In this document: positions 8,799 through 16,793 of the stretch, in pieces | Position numbering within the stretch: the stretch's first letter is position 1 | Layout of the letters: every line of letters starts with the position of its first letter | NCBI RefSeq assembly: GCF_026012395.1 | Contig: NZ_BRZA01000001.1 | Location: 248,001 to 312,000 of the forward strand | Source of the DNA: Lysinibacillus piscis | GTDB taxonomy: Bacteria; Bacillota; Bacilli; Bacillales_A; Planococcaceae | Direction: 5' to 3' | DNA: 64,000 nucleotides | Made by a program: the position numbers and the translations under genes | The notes under the pieces: model-generated | Told to the model about the DNA's origin: nothing | The model's input: only the letters and a program-made list of their open reading frames with translations | The model's database searches: none

Positions 8799-8912
8799 GG
8801 ACACCCTCTTGTACTTCCAGTATAGCGTATATGTGATAGACATTTCTATTGATAGACACGGTGACTTGATATGTGACCCGATATCAATAAAAATAAGCGA
8901 GAAATCAGTATT

Positions 8913-9101
8913 ATGAAATTGAACAAAACCATTGTTAATCAACGCATGAAGCCATTACTAGGTCACTATAAATTGTATAAGTTAGACAGGGCTATTTATC
9001 ACCGTGCTTTATTTCAGATTGCCGTTAATTCCGCTATAGAAGAAGATGAAATACTCATTCGCAACTGCTTCACAAAAGTTATTTTAAAAGAATTAGAATA
9101 A
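8913..9101 (+). CDS. Doubtful small ORF inside the rpn insert
   Basis: A 62-codon frame (beginning MKLNKTIVNQRMKPLLGHYK) with mixed, protein-like composition but no clear ribosome binding site and no recognised family. It runs away from the rpn gene and lies wholly within the inserted segment. It could be a remnant of a gene carried in with the insert, or chance. Confidence 0.25.
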   Translation: MKLNKTIVNQRMKPLLGHYKLYKLDRAIYHRALFQIAVNSAIEEDEILIRNCFTKVILKELE

Positions 9102-9167
9102 CTATCTGTAACCGTTTTTAGCAATATATTAAAGGCAGTTGGGACTCAAAGTGGAGCTAACTTTTTT

Positions 9168-9323
9168 TCAAAGCTCCTCAAACATTGGAATAACAATATT
9201 TCTCCTTTCTACTTGACAATATAATTTATACGCTGGTTCAATATTCTTCTCTGAAGTAGCGAAAGCTAGTAACCTTCTCACACTTGGTGACATCATAGCA
9301 GCCTTTATTTTTTCCATAAACAT
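9168..9323 (-). pseudogene. 5' fragment of the GNAT gene (repeat-borne)
   Basis: The right repeat copy contains the GNAT start codon and first 37 codons (one missense change, Leu2 to Phe, relative to the intact gene), then leaves homology at 9213 and continues 14 unrelated codons to a TGA at 9168. It still has the ribosome binding site, so a roughly 51-residue product could be made, but it lacks the acetyl-CoA site. Confidence 0.8.
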
Positions 9324-9447
9324 ACCTACTCTCTCCAATGAATTAAAACCGTAACCCTCAAATTGAAGATTACGGTTTTTTATAAGGAATTATTTCTGGT
9401 AACAATCATGGATGCTTTGTGCGTTTGAGCGCTTTACGTGCTTCATT
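9213..9447. repeat. Right copy of the 235-bp direct repeat
   Basis: Matches 7616-7850 at 232 of 235 positions. In this copy the zinc-ribbon part belongs to the intact gene and the GNAT part is the truncated one. The terminator hairpin is at 9345-9379. Confidence 0.95.
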
Positions 9448-9738
9448 CACATCTTTCATTAAACGATAGGGCTTACTAATGACGCGCATCGGCATTTCTG
9501 AGACAAATTTACTTAAATCTTGTTTATATTCCTGTGTCATTCGTGATGGCTTTGTGGCAATACGCTCGTACACCTCATCATAGATTTCCTTTTTCAAATC
9601 TACTTCCATACCTGTTAAGCGATGACATGCCTCACATTCAATTTTTTGGATTTTATTATTCACATAGACAACACGGTGAACCGTTTCATCATGACAACGT
9701 GTACAATAAAGACCTGCTTCCATTTCAGAAATTTTCAT
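9406..9738 (-). CDS. Small zinc-ribbon protein of unknown function
   Basis: A 110-residue protein with two CxxC knuckles, CTRC near residue 13 and CEAC near residue 36, separated by a short beta-type segment (VHRVVYVNNK), followed by a highly charged helical region ending KRTKHP. The first part resembles a zinc ribbon; no catalytic motif is visible. AAGGAG precedes the ATG at 9738; the longer frame to 9756 has no such site. It lies downstream of the glucitol PTS operon in the same direction but is separated from it by about 110 bases. Its last 13 codons are duplicated at 7809-7850. Confidence 0.65.
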   Translation of the reverse strand: MKISEMEAGLYCTRCHDETVHRVVYVNNKIQKIECEACHRLTGMEVDLKKEIYDEVYERIATKPSRMTQEYKQDLSKFVSEMPMRVISKPYRLMKDVNEARKALKRTKHP

Positions 9739-9849
9739 TAGCCACACTCCTTGCATACGATTCTTCTTCTATTATATGCTAATGTATTCACTGGGTAAAC
9801 CTAGACGCACTAAGGGATGCCTCATTTTGAGACACCCCCTTTATCCTAC

Positions 9850-11139
9850 TTAAAAGCTTTTTTCCTGCAATGAACGTAACTTCCAAATTGTTGATTCATT
9901 TTGTTGCTCAATATCATCGTATGTTAAAATTTCACCTTTTTTCACTGCACGCTTGACTATCACATTTGGATCAACAAGACCGATTGGTAAAGCATTTGCC
10001 GCTTTTGCCTCTGCTTGGTTATACAGTGTACCATATACAGTGAAACCACCAATACCATCCAAACGATCACCTGGTTGTAAATCCTTTTTCGCTGTCGCCA
10101 CTGTTTCTGCTTGCAGACCATACCATGGTGCAATCGTTGCCTCCTGCTGTAAATAAGCACGTGCAACAGAAATCGGTGTTTCTAAACTTGTTAAATGATA
10201 TGGGCGGAATAAAATATAATTTGGACCTGGTCCCATTTTTAAATAGTTCATTTCATGATTTACTTCTTCTTTGTCAGATGAAATAATCGCAAATACACCT
10301 GGTGCTACACCATTAACATAGTCAACAATTTTTTTATTGCTTAAAATACCACCTTCTTCTTGTAAACGGAAGATGTCTGGTAATTCTTTTACTGTACCAG
10401 ATGGTCCATGCATCCCTGGCTTATCTGGTAAAAAACCTGTTGCATTCGCCACAGCATTCATTTCCACCATTGTTTTCGTACCATCTTGGAAGGAAGCGAG
10501 CATTTTAGGATTAGAGCCCTTTTCTTTCGCCTCTGTCGCTGCTGTATCTGGGTTAGCCTCATAATTTAAAGCATTATTTTTCCCCTTGCCAAGTGCTACA
10601 ATTTCAAAGCCAAGTGCGTCTGCAAAATCATATAGCTCCATAATACAGCCAGGCTCATCACCTGCTGAGCCTGTATAGACAACATTACTTGCCGTAGCCA
10701 TTTGATGAAGCAATGGACCCACTGTAATATCAGCCTCTACATTTAACATGACGATATGCTTTTTATTCATAATCGTTTTCCAAGCGATTTCAGCGCCTAA
10801 GTTCGGCACACCTGTTGCATCAACAATAACATCAACACCTGGTAAAGCTGTCACCATCGAAACATCTGTTGATGCTACAACTTTCCCTTCTTTAATGGTT
10901 CTTTCTGCCGTTTCAATATCATTAGTTGTGACAATTTGCTGTGGTTCCACACCAGCAGACATATAGGCATTTTGAATAATATCTGTTCGTAAATCCGCTG
11001 TTGCTGCTACACGCATCCCTTTCATGCTCTCAATTTGTGCAATCATGCCACGCCCCATTTGTCCGCAGCCAATTAAACCTACTTTAATTTCTTTTCCTTC
11101 TTTTTCAAGCTGTACAAGCTGACGATTTAACCCTAACAT
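9850..11139 (-). CDS. NAD(P)-dependent oxidoreductase with C-terminal SAF domain
   Basis: The 429-residue protein starts with a Rossmann fold (VGLIGCGQMGRGMIAQIESM at about residues 22-41) like homoserine dehydrogenase. It has a central region with GKNNALNYEANPDTAATEA and ends in a SAF-type domain (IVKRAVKKGEILTYDDIE). Proteins of this kind recur in sugar-acid and polyol gene clusters of Firmicutes; their reactions are mostly unassigned. It is the last gene of the glucitol-type PTS operon, 13 bases after the IIA gene, and may act on the imported polyol phosphate. No classical sorbitol-6-phosphate dehydrogenase is present in this operon. Confidence 0.8.
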   Translation of the reverse strand: MLGLNRQLVQLEKEGKEIKVGLIGCGQMGRGMIAQIESMKGMRVAATADLRTDIIQNAYMSAGVEPQQIVTTNDIETAERTIKEGKVVASTDVSMVTALPGVDVIVDATGVPNLGAEIAWKTIMNKKHIVMLNVEADITVGPLLHQMATASNVVYTGSAGDEPGCIMELYDFADALGFEIVALGKGKNNALNYEANPDTAATEAKEKGSNPKMLASFQDGTKTMVEMNAVANATGFLPDKPGMHGPSGTVKELPDIFRLQEEGGILSNKKIVDYVNGVAPGVFAIISSDKEEVNHEMNYLKMGPGPNYILFRPYHLTSLETPISVARAYLQQEATIAPWYGLQAETVATAKKDLQPGDRLDGIGGFTVYGTLYNQAEAKAANALPIGLVDPNVIVKRAVKKGEILTYDDIEQQNESTIWKLRSLQEKSF

Positions 11140-11152
11140 ATTTTCTGCCTCC

Positions 11153-11518
11153 TTAGGCTTTGTGAATTGTAATGATTGTTGCTACAGAAACGACTGGCAT
11201 CTCTTTATTTTCCACGCACAATGTCCCTGGTAAATCCGCATACTTCTCCCCGTTAAAGACAATCGTGCAGTGTCCTAACTCACCAACCGTCTCATTTACT
11301 TTGTTCCCAACGAATGTCACTTGATAGGATTGGTCGTCAAATGACAGAATATCGCCAATTTCAATTGTGCCTTTCAGTTGCGCAACCGTATGAACAACCG
11401 CAATATCTTGCAAATCCTTAGGTGCAGTCTCATTGAAAATAATCATCATTTTTTCATCGACAAACATATCCACGTCTGCTCCAATAGCTGTCACCTTAGA
11501 TTCATAAATCGTTTCCAT
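11153..11518 (-). CDS. srlB: PTS glucitol/sorbitol-type IIA component
   Basis: A 121-residue IIA(Gut)-family protein. The segment DLQDIAVVHTVAQLKG contains the candidate phospho-histidine, which takes phosphate from HPr and passes it to the IIB domain. The ATG at 11518 follows GGAGG by 7 bases; a longer frame to 11578 runs into the IIBC gene and has no site. It lies between the IIBC gene and the SAF oxidoreductase in one operon. The substrate by family is glucitol, but related polyols cannot be excluded. The symbol is by analogy. Confidence 0.85.
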   Translation of the reverse strand: METIYESKVTAIGADVDMFVDEKMMIIFNETAPKDLQDIAVVHTVAQLKGTIEIGDILSFDDQSYQVTFVGNKVNETVGELGHCTIVFNGEKYADLPGTLCVENKEMPVVSVATIITIHKA

Positions 11519-11543
11519 ATGAGTTCCTCCAAAATCACTTATC

Positions 11544-12560
11544 TTATTCATACATGCCAAAGCTTGCAAAATAGGCAATGACTACAGCAAGTGGACCTGT
11601 TACAAGACGAGACATTAATACAGCTGGCACGCCAACCTCTACTGTTTCAGGCTTTGCTTCTCCAAGTGTTAAACCAACTGGTACAAAATCTGCCCCTACT
11701 TGTGGGTTAATCGCAAACAATGCTGGCAGTGCTAAGTTCGGTGGAATATTTCCTTTACCAATCTCTACCCCAACTAATACACCAACTACTTGTGCGATAA
11801 CGGCTCCTGGACCAAGCAATGGCGATAAAATAGGAACGGCACAAATCACAGACAGGATTAGCAGACCAAAAACATTACCAGCAAGTGGTGATACCCAATT
11901 CGCAATTACATTCCCAATACCTGTATATAAAATAATACCGATTAACGTACTAACAAGTGCCATGAATGGAATGATATTTTTTAACACTTGCTCAATTGTT
12001 TCACGTGCTGCCTGATAAAGAACGCCGACAACGCCACCCATTGCACGACCCATTTTTTCCACAATATTTTGCTTACGTGGCTGACCATTGCTCGTTTGCA
12101 TTTGTGCCACTTTTTCACGAGCCTCTGCTTTTAGCTCTTGTGCATTTTTTGGCTTTATGACTTGTACGACAGGTGCATTTTCATCCACTAACTGGACATC
12201 ATTTTCTCGCACACCTGACACAAAATTATCCTCTTGAATAAATTTCATCAATGGGCCTGATGGTGATGTTGGTGTTAAATTTACTGTTAATACACCCATT
12301 TTAGGATAGACGCCACAGCGAGCCGTCCCACCACAATCAATTAATACACAGGCCATTTCTTCTTTTTCAAATGATGTTTTGAAGCCATCCACTGCTTCAG
12401 CACCTGTTAAATCTGCAATATGCTGTGCGACAGGGTGAATACCACCGCCTGTCACCGACACAATATATTTTTTCTGCTCATCTGGTTGAATGACAAGCGG
12501 ACCTCCCCAACCACTGCTACCTTTTGATATTTTGACTGCCTTATATTCTGTCATTTTCAT
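11544..12560 (-). CDS. srlE: PTS glucitol/sorbitol-type IIBC component
   Basis: The 338-residue protein has an N-terminal IIB domain with the phospho-cysteine region [15 protein letters not shown], about residues 67-81, a linker, and a membrane IIC part from about residue 180 ([20 protein letters not shown]). This matches the split Gut system, in which SrlE carries IIB plus half of the membrane channel. It follows the IIC gene by 16 bases and a GGGGG-type ribosome binding site. It works with the IIC and IIA proteins next to it to import and phosphorylate a polyol. Confidence 0.88.
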   Translation of the reverse strand: MKMTEYKAVKISKGSSGWGGPLVIQPDEQKKYIVSVTGGGIHPVAQHIADLTGAEAVDGFKTSFEKEEMACVLIDCGGTARCGVYPKMGVLTVNLTPTSPSGPLMKFIQEDNFVSGVRENDVQLVDENAPVVQVIKPKNAQELKAEAREKVAQMQTSNGQPRKQNIVEKMGRAMGGVVGVLYQAARETIEQVLKNIIPFMALVSTLIGIILYTGIGNVIANWVSPLAGNVFGLLILSVICAVPILSPLLGPGAVIAQVVGVLVGVEIGKGNIPPNLALPALFAINPQVGADFVPVGLTLGEAKPETVEVGVPAVLMSRLVTGPLAVVIAYFASFGMYE

Positions 12561-12576
12561 TGTCCCCCTTTCAGCA

Positions 12577-13110
12577 TTAATCTGTATCTGTGATGCCTTG
12601 ACGTTTCATCATCATAACCGTAATACGTTCTGTCACAATACCTCGAATTAAAATAACGACCATACCGACTAAAAAGAAGCGAATCGCTAATGGACCTGTA
12701 GAAAGCCCTAGCGTTGTAATACCTTGTGCAATCCCTAGATAAACAAATAGCTCTGCTGCGTTTGCATGTGGGAATAGCCCTGTAATTGGGTGCACAAGCG
12801 ATACAGCTGAATCATAAAATGCTGGCTTTTGACGCTCTGGTAAAAACTTTCCGAATGTATAAGCCATCGGGTTTGTTAAAAAGAAGACTGCTAGTAATGG
12901 AAATAGTGTATAGCGTAAAAAGATATTTTTTGTTGTTTTACGAGCAAAATTATCAATACGCTCTTCCCCTATAATTTTAATCAAGGCATTGACTGCTAAA
13001 ATTAAACAAATCAATGTTGGAATAATGCCTGTAAACATGCCCATAAAGGTTTCGCCACCTTTTTGGAACATTCCGATAAAACCTTCTGCAAATTTTACTA
13101 AAAAATCCAT
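12577..13110 (-). CDS. srlA: PTS glucitol/sorbitol-type IIC component
   Basis: A 177-residue membrane protein beginning [20 protein letters not shown] and containing four hydrophobic stretches, as in SrlA/GutA. It includes the conserved [21 protein letters not shown] region. With SrlE it forms the membrane channel of the glucitol PTS. Gene order IIC-IIBC-IIA matches the srl operon. Confidence 0.88.
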   Translation of the reverse strand: MDFLVKFAEGFIGMFQKGGETFMGMFTGIIPTLICLILAVNALIKIIGEERIDNFARKTTKNIFLRYTLFPLLAVFFLTNPMAYTFGKFLPERQKPAFYDSAVSLVHPITGLFPHANAAELFVYLGIAQGITTLGLSTGPLAIRFFLVGMVVILIRGIVTERITVMMMKRQGITDTD

Positions 13111-13143
13111 ATAATATTCCCTCCTCTTTGTTTATCTACCTGA

Positions 13144-13518
13144 TTAAGCTGGTACTTCTTTATCCATTTGCTGTGTTATTTTGGCAGTAGCCATTTTCAA
13201 TGAATTTTCCCATTTATCATCCTGTAACATTGATATATGCTGTCCAATAAAACGCTTACAATTTTTGAATTTTGCAAAAACTGTAACACCATTCATCACT
13301 TTACATTCCTCTACAATACCTTCTGTGTTCGTGACAAGAATTAACACGGTGCCAGAACCAAGCTTTTTTTTCTCAATGCCCACTCCTAAGTAACCACTTT
13401 CTCGATTGCTCATTTGATGGACTGTTTTTCTATAATACTTCATTTGACGCATTGTTAAATAGATTTGTAGCAACCACATCCCGATAAACCCTGCAAGCAA
13501 ATATCCCCACATATACAC
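13144..13518 (-). CDS. gutM: GutM-type glucitol operon regulator
   Basis: The 124-residue protein has an N-terminal membrane segment (about residues 3-21) and a soluble part with RESGYLGVGIEKKKLGSGTVLI, matching the GutM/SrlM family of glucitol operon activators. It is the first gene of the PTS operon, and a consensus promoter lies 40-69 bases upstream. GutM activates the srl operon in E. coli; the mechanism in Firmicutes is less clear, and its lead position here suggests it is co-expressed with the transporter. Confidence 0.8.
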   Translation of the reverse strand: MYMWGYLLAGFIGMWLLQIYLTMRQMKYYRKTVHQMSNRESGYLGVGIEKKKLGSGTVLILVTNTEGIVEECKVMNGVTVFAKFKNCKRFIGQHISMLQDDKWENSLKMATAKITQQMDKEVPA

Positions 13519-13523
13519 CCTCC

Positions 13524-13556
13524 TTTACATTTGTTCTATATCATTACCTTTGTAAA
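13524..13556. promoter_or_regulatory. 33-bp operator-like element (gut copy), shared with the E1alpha promoter
   Basis: The element begins TTTACATTTGTTCTATA and ends TTACCTTTGTAAA. It matches bases 26711-26743 at 28 of 33 positions and has the same placement, directly after the -10 box and before the ribosome binding site of the first gene. The outer TTTAC/GTAAA ends are inverted repeats. It is a candidate binding site for the SorC-family regulator encoded at 20864-21820. Confidence 0.65.
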
Positions 13557-13557
13557 G

Positions 13558-13587
13558 ATTGTAGTATATTTGACGATTCCGTGTCAA
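13558..13587 (-). promoter_or_regulatory. Sigma-A promoter of the glucitol-type PTS operon
   Basis: On the minus strand TTGACA (13582-13587), 18-bp spacer, TACAAT (13558-13563). The distance to the gutM start is about 40 bases. The 33-bp operator-like element begins right after the -10 box, so a bound regulator would cover the start site. Confidence 0.75.
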
Positions 13588-13619
13588 CAGAATTTTTAGA
13601 TTTTTTAAAAAATACAAAA

Positions 13620-13649
13620 AAACCATGCTCCATACACGAAGCATAGTTT
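13620..13649 (-). terminator. Rho-independent terminator of the galactitol-type PTS/dehydrogenase operon
   Basis: A 10-bp stem (AAACCATGCT at 13620-13629 with AGCATAGTTT at 13640-13649, one G-U pair) is followed on the minus strand by a run of seven T. It lies about 35 bases after the SDR gene and ends the operon that begins near 20717. Confidence 0.8.
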
Positions 13650-13668
13650 CTATATTTTCGATATTTTT

Positions 13669-13702
13669 GGGCGAATTCAGCTATCAATCGGGCGAATTCC
13701 AA
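13669..13702. repeat. Dispersed GGGCGAATTC repeat unit (copy 1)
   Basis: Two GGGCGAATTC cores (13670-13679 and 13690-13699) are 20 bp apart, joined by AGCTATCAATC. The same design occurs between resD and resC (60013-60084). The right-hand core forms the last codons of the SDR gene. Confidence 0.6.
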
Positions 13703-14400
13703 TAAGTTCTACCACCATCCAACAGCAAGATCTGTCCATGAATATAAGTTGCTTGTTCCGAAGCAAGGAACCGTGTCAGCTCCGAAATATCCATCGGTGT
13801 GCCTGTTCGACCAATTGGAATTTGGTCAATAACGACTTGCTTTGCTTCTTCGGTTGGATAAAGACTGTCTAACATTTGTGATTCAATTACTCTTGGTGCA
13901 ATGACGTTAATGGTAATACCATGTTCCCCAAGCTCTTTGACAAGTGAACGCATCAAGCCAAATGCTCCACCTTTAGAGGTGTAATATTGAATGCCTCCTC
14001 CTGAACCTGTAATTGCTGAACCAGAACCAATAATGACAATGCTACCACTTCGTTGCTTCATCATTGCTGGTGCAATTGCACGAATGCTATAGAATAAGCC
14101 ATGTAAATTAATCGCCATCGTTTTTTGCCATAGCTCCCAGCTTGTCTCCTCCAACGCTACACGCTTTGTAATCCCCGCAGAGTACACAAGCACATCTATC
14201 TTACCAAACGTTTGTAACACATAGGATGCCATTTCATGTACGCTATCCCATGAGCTTGTATCCACAAAGCAATGATGCATCAACGAATCATTTAAAGGCT
14301 GAATATCTGCTACAATTGTCTGATGTCCATCTTGTGCAAAATCCTCAGCAATTTGTTTGCCAATACCAGCAGCTCCACCAATAACCAACACATTAGCCAA
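13684..14400 (-). CDS. SDR family oxidoreductase (catalytically complete)
   Basis: A 238-residue classical short-chain dehydrogenase. It has the cofactor motif GGAAGIGKQIAEDF (residues 8-21), the NAG-like turn LVYSAGIT, the catalytic Ser in VIIGSGSAITG, and the YYTSK motif that gives Tyr-x3-Lys. It probably oxidises or reduces a sugar or polyol hydroxyl with NAD(P). It is the last gene of the galactitol-type PTS operon and overlaps the preceding SDR gene by 8 bases, so the two are translationally coupled. Its final codons lie in a dispersed GGGCGAATTC repeat, so the C-terminus may have been altered by that element. Confidence 0.85.
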   Translation of the reverse strand: MANVLVIGGAAGIGKQIAEDFAQDGHQTIVADIQPLNDSLMHHCFVDTSSWDSVHEMASYVLQTFGKIDVLVYSAGITKRVALEETSWELWQKTMAINLHGLFYSIRAIAPAMMKQRSGSIVIIGSGSAITGSGGGIQYYTSKGGAFGLMRSLVKELGEHGITINVIAPRVIESQMLDSLYPTEEAKQVVIDQIPIGRTGTPMDISELTRFLASEQATYIHGQILLLDGGRTYWNSPD

Positions 14401-14992
14401 TGCTTTTTCCTCCCTCTAGCATCAATGATTCACCTACAATTTGCTTGCCCCATTCTGAACAGAGGAACACGGTCATGGCTGCTGTGGATTCTACATCTTC
14501 TGTATGAGGGGCTGTTGCAATACCTGCCACTCGTACGTGATGCTCTTGGAATGTTCGAGCTAAACCTCGCGTCATCGATTGTAATGCGCTATTTGCTGCT
14601 GCAAAAGAAGCACTTACTTGTCCAGTAATAGCTGCGGAAGACGAGATATTAATAATAACGCCTTGCTGCCTCCGTGCCATAAACGGAGCTACCGCCTGAC
14701 AGGAAAGAAATACACTACTTGTATAAGTATCTAGCAACGTGACCCATTCATTTGGTTCAATTTCAAAAAAGGAACGGGGTGTAGCATCTGGGAAAGAATG
14801 AATTAAAAAATCGATACGTTGATGCTGCTTGATAACCGTTTCGATAAAGCTTTGTACACGCTGTGATTCATCAAAATCTACACCCGTCAATACCGTGCAG
14901 CCCGCTTCTTGTAGTGCGAGACAAATAGCGGTATTACGCTCACTGCTACCGCCTATTACAAGTGCAATTTTGTCATCAAAAGTAATATTCAC
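14393..14992 (-). CDS. SDR-fold protein lacking canonical catalytic residues
   Basis: The 199-residue protein is clearly SDR-like (ALVIGGSSERNTAICLALQEAG at the start, VIINISSSAAITGQVSASF in the middle). However, the TGxxxGIG cofactor motif is degenerate (GGSSERN), and the Tyr-x3-Lys site reads FAAAN, so both Tyr and Lys are gone. It is short for the family and overlaps the complete SDR gene that follows. A non-catalytic partner of that enzyme is the simplest inference. I start at the GTG at 14992, 8 bases after GGAGG; the ATG at 15007 precedes the ribosome binding site. An unusual dehydrogenase using other residues is the alternative. Confidence 0.75.
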   Translation of the reverse strand: MNITFDDKIALVIGGSSERNTAICLALQEAGCTVLTGVDFDESQRVQSFIETVIKQHQRIDFLIHSFPDATPRSFFEIEPNEWVTLLDTYTSSVFLSCQAVAPFMARRQQGVIINISSSAAITGQVSASFAAANSALQSMTRGLARTFQEHHVRVAGIATAPHTEDVESTAAMTVFLCSEWGKQIVGESLMLEGGKSIG

Positions 14993-15010
14993 CTGCTTGT
15001 CCTCCATCCT

Positions 15011-16036
15011 TTAGGGTACTAATAACACTTTAAGTGCCTGTTCATTAGGACTGTGTGCACAATGTATCGCTTCATCTAATTGGGCTAATGGAAAACGATG
15101 TGTGACCATATCATTCACACGAATAACACCTTGTTGAATGAGCTGTAAGGCGGTTTCATAATTATAGGGATGAGAAGAATAGGAGCCAATGACTTTTAAT
15201 TCATCCATGAAGAATCGATGGGCAGGTATCGCAATCTCTTCCTCACGAAACGGAGCGAATACTAAAATCGTTCCACCTTTTCTAACACAGTTCATCGCCT
15301 CTGTTAACAATGCACTAACACCTGCTGAAATAATTACATGGTCGACACCTTGACCAGCCGTCCATTCCATCACCTTTTCCTGTAAATTCTCTGTTTTACT
15401 GTTCATCACAGCGGTAGCACCAAAGTGTAAAGACTGTTCTAATCGATAAGGATTAATATCACTAACAAAAATTTGACCCGCTAGTAAATGACGAGCAATT
15501 TGTATTTGTAGACAGCCGATTTGTCCCGCACCTAAAATGAGTACGGAATCCCCTGGGCGAATGTCCATCGATTCAAATCCATGAAGACAACAGGCGACAG
15601 GTTCTACAAGTGCTCCTTCTTCAAATGTTACATTCTCTGGTAATTTACCCATCGTATGTTTAACATGTAGTGCTGGCACACGAATATATTCTGAAAAACC
15701 ACCTGGCTCCAAATTCGTTTCTTTAAATTGCTTGCACAGTGTAAACAGCTTACGCTGGCAATAATGGCATGTAAAACACGGAACATGGTGTGCAACAAAT
15801 ACCCGATCACCGACCACAAATTCCTCTACGCCCTGCCCTATCTCCACAATGGTTCCCGCTACTTCATGACCAAGCACGGTTGTTTCAGGTACAGTTTCAT
15901 CCAATACTTTATGAATATCCGTACCACATAAACCACAGACTTCCATCCTAAGAAGTACTTCTCCCTCACCAATTGTTGGCATTGGGCGTTCCTCATAGCG
16001 AATATTATTTTTATCATAAAAGACGGCTGCTTTCAT
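15011..16036 (-). CDS. Zinc-dependent medium-chain alcohol/polyol dehydrogenase
   Basis: A 341-residue MDR-family enzyme. The catalytic zinc site is CGLCGTDIHK (about residues 34-43) with GHEVAG downstream; the structural zinc loop is CFTCHYCQRKLFTLC (C-x2-C-x2-C-x7-C); the Rossmann motif is LGAGQIG. It resembles sorbitol/xylitol/threonine dehydrogenases. In this operon it could oxidise the polyol phosphate imported by the galactitol-type PTS, as GatD does for galactitol-1-phosphate. It overlaps the upstream membrane-protein gene by 4 bases and lies 18 bases from the next gene. Confidence 0.87.
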   Translation of the reverse strand: MKAAVFYDKNNIRYEERPMPTIGEGEVLLRMEVCGLCGTDIHKVLDETVPETTVLGHEVAGTIVEIGQGVEEFVVGDRVFVAHHVPCFTCHYCQRKLFTLCKQFKETNLEPGGFSEYIRVPALHVKHTMGKLPENVTFEEGALVEPVACCLHGFESMDIRPGDSVLILGAGQIGCLQIQIARHLLAGQIFVSDINPYRLEQSLHFGATAVMNSKTENLQEKVMEWTAGQGVDHVIISAGVSALLTEAMNCVRKGGTILVFAPFREEEIAIPAHRFFMDELKVIGSYSSHPYNYETALQLIQQGVIRVNDMVTHRFPLAQLDEAIHCAHSPNEQALKVLLVP

Positions 16037-16464
16037 TGTGCCTCCCCTTCCTTGCTCTTCTGCTCCAATAATGCAATGAGCTCATTATAGCCAGCTAAAT
16101 CATTTGTAAGCCAATAACGACCACCTAAAATTTGTGGCTTACCTAAGCGGATAAATGATTTTCCCACGTAGCGGTAATTACGCAAGTGAATGAATGTTAA
16201 TTCATCCCAACGATAACTATGATTTCGACCAAAAGCACTAAATACAATGGCCTCATCTGTTACCGTAACGCGTGTAGGATGATGCAAACCAATAAAAGAG
16301 GAGGCAAGCAACACGGGCATTGTATACAAAACAAGTTTACTGAGCATCATATTCTCACCATTCCACAAGCCATAGCATGCCCATAACATCAGACCGACCA
16401 TCAACACAATTGGTACTAAAATATTCATATTTTTGGCTGTTTTTGTATACTGAAAGATCCTCAT
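16033..16464 (-). CDS. Small membrane protein with PH-like domain, unknown function
   Basis: The 143-residue protein has two hydrophobic helices (about residues 14-33 and 41-61) followed by a beta-rich soluble part (VTDEAIVFSAFGRNHSYRWD) that looks like a bacterial PH-type domain anchored to the membrane. No catalytic residues are evident. It lies between the PTS IIB gene (27 bases) and the dehydrogenase (4-base overlap), so it is co-transcribed with a polyol uptake system, an unusual position for this protein type. I start at the ATG at 16464, 10 bases after AGGAGG; the ATG at 16473 is too close to that site. Confidence 0.65.
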   Translation of the reverse strand: MRIFQYTKTAKNMNILVPIVLMVGLMLWACYGLWNGENMMLSKLVLYTMPVLLASSFIGLHHPTRVTVTDEAIVFSAFGRNHSYRWDELTFIHLRNYRYVGKSFIRLGKPQILGGRYWLTNDLAGYNELIALLEQKSKEGEAQ

Positions 16465-16491
16465 ATTGACCATACCTCCTGCTTTGCTATA

Positions 16492-16770
16492 TTATCCTAA
16501 ATGTTGAATAATTTTTTCAATATCTGCCTCGATGCCAACACCTGTTAAAAATGAGATTGTCTGAATAACAGGTGTGTTACCTGCATCACTAATTGGTGTT
16601 GTCGTGACAATGACACTAGCACTTGCTGCTTTATACGGCACTTCTGAAGCTTTACACTGCTCCACTACCACATCATAGCCTTTGCTTTTTAACGTTTCCT
16701 CTACCTTTTTTGCTACGACTGTTGATGTTGCAACAGCCGTCCCACACGAAACGAGTATTCTTTTTGTCAT
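16492..16770 (-). CDS. gatB: PTS galactitol-type IIB component
   Basis: A 92-residue IIB protein with the phosphocysteine loop VSCGTAVATSTVV at its N-terminus (Cys9) and a typical small alpha/beta fold. It receives phosphate from IIA and phosphorylates the sugar bound to IIC. It sits 23 bases after the IIC gene in an operon with IIA and a PRD regulator. The symbol is by family; the substrate need not be galactitol. Confidence 0.85.
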   Translation of the reverse strand: MTKRILVSCGTAVATSTVVAKKVEETLKSKGYDVVVEQCKASEVPYKAASASVIVTTTPISDAGNTPVIQTISFLTGVGIEADIEKIIQHLG

Positions 16771-16793
16771 ATTTATTCCTCCTCATTATCTAT

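Larger units (their letters stand above)
7851..9212. mobile_element. Inserted segment carrying the rpn gene, bounded by long direct repeats
   Basis: Removing 1597 bp (this 1362-bp segment plus one repeat copy) restores an uninterrupted zinc-ribbon-gene/terminator/GNAT-gene order, so the segment is an insertion relative to the flanking genes. It contains one clear gene (Rpn family) and about 410 bp upstream of it with no confident gene. No terminal inverted repeats are obvious. A 62-codon plus-strand frame at 8913-9101 is listed separately. The 235-bp flanks are far too long for a classical transposase target-site duplication, so a tandem-duplication or recombination origin is more likely. Confidence 0.7.

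Noticed and set aside
7616-9447. Insertion sequence with target-site duplication
   Set aside because: The direct repeat is 235 bp and contains gene parts, and no terminal inverted repeats were found, so classical IS transposition does not explain it.
9813-9837. Terminator after the SAF oxidoreductase gene
   Set aside because: A GGGTG..TCTCA/TGAGG..ATCCC hairpin exists, but it has a bulge and no T-run on the minus strand, so I did not list it as a terminator.
11578-12015. 145-codon plus-strand frame over the PTS IIBC gene
   Set aside because: Thr/Pro-rich shadow of the membrane domain on the opposite strand.
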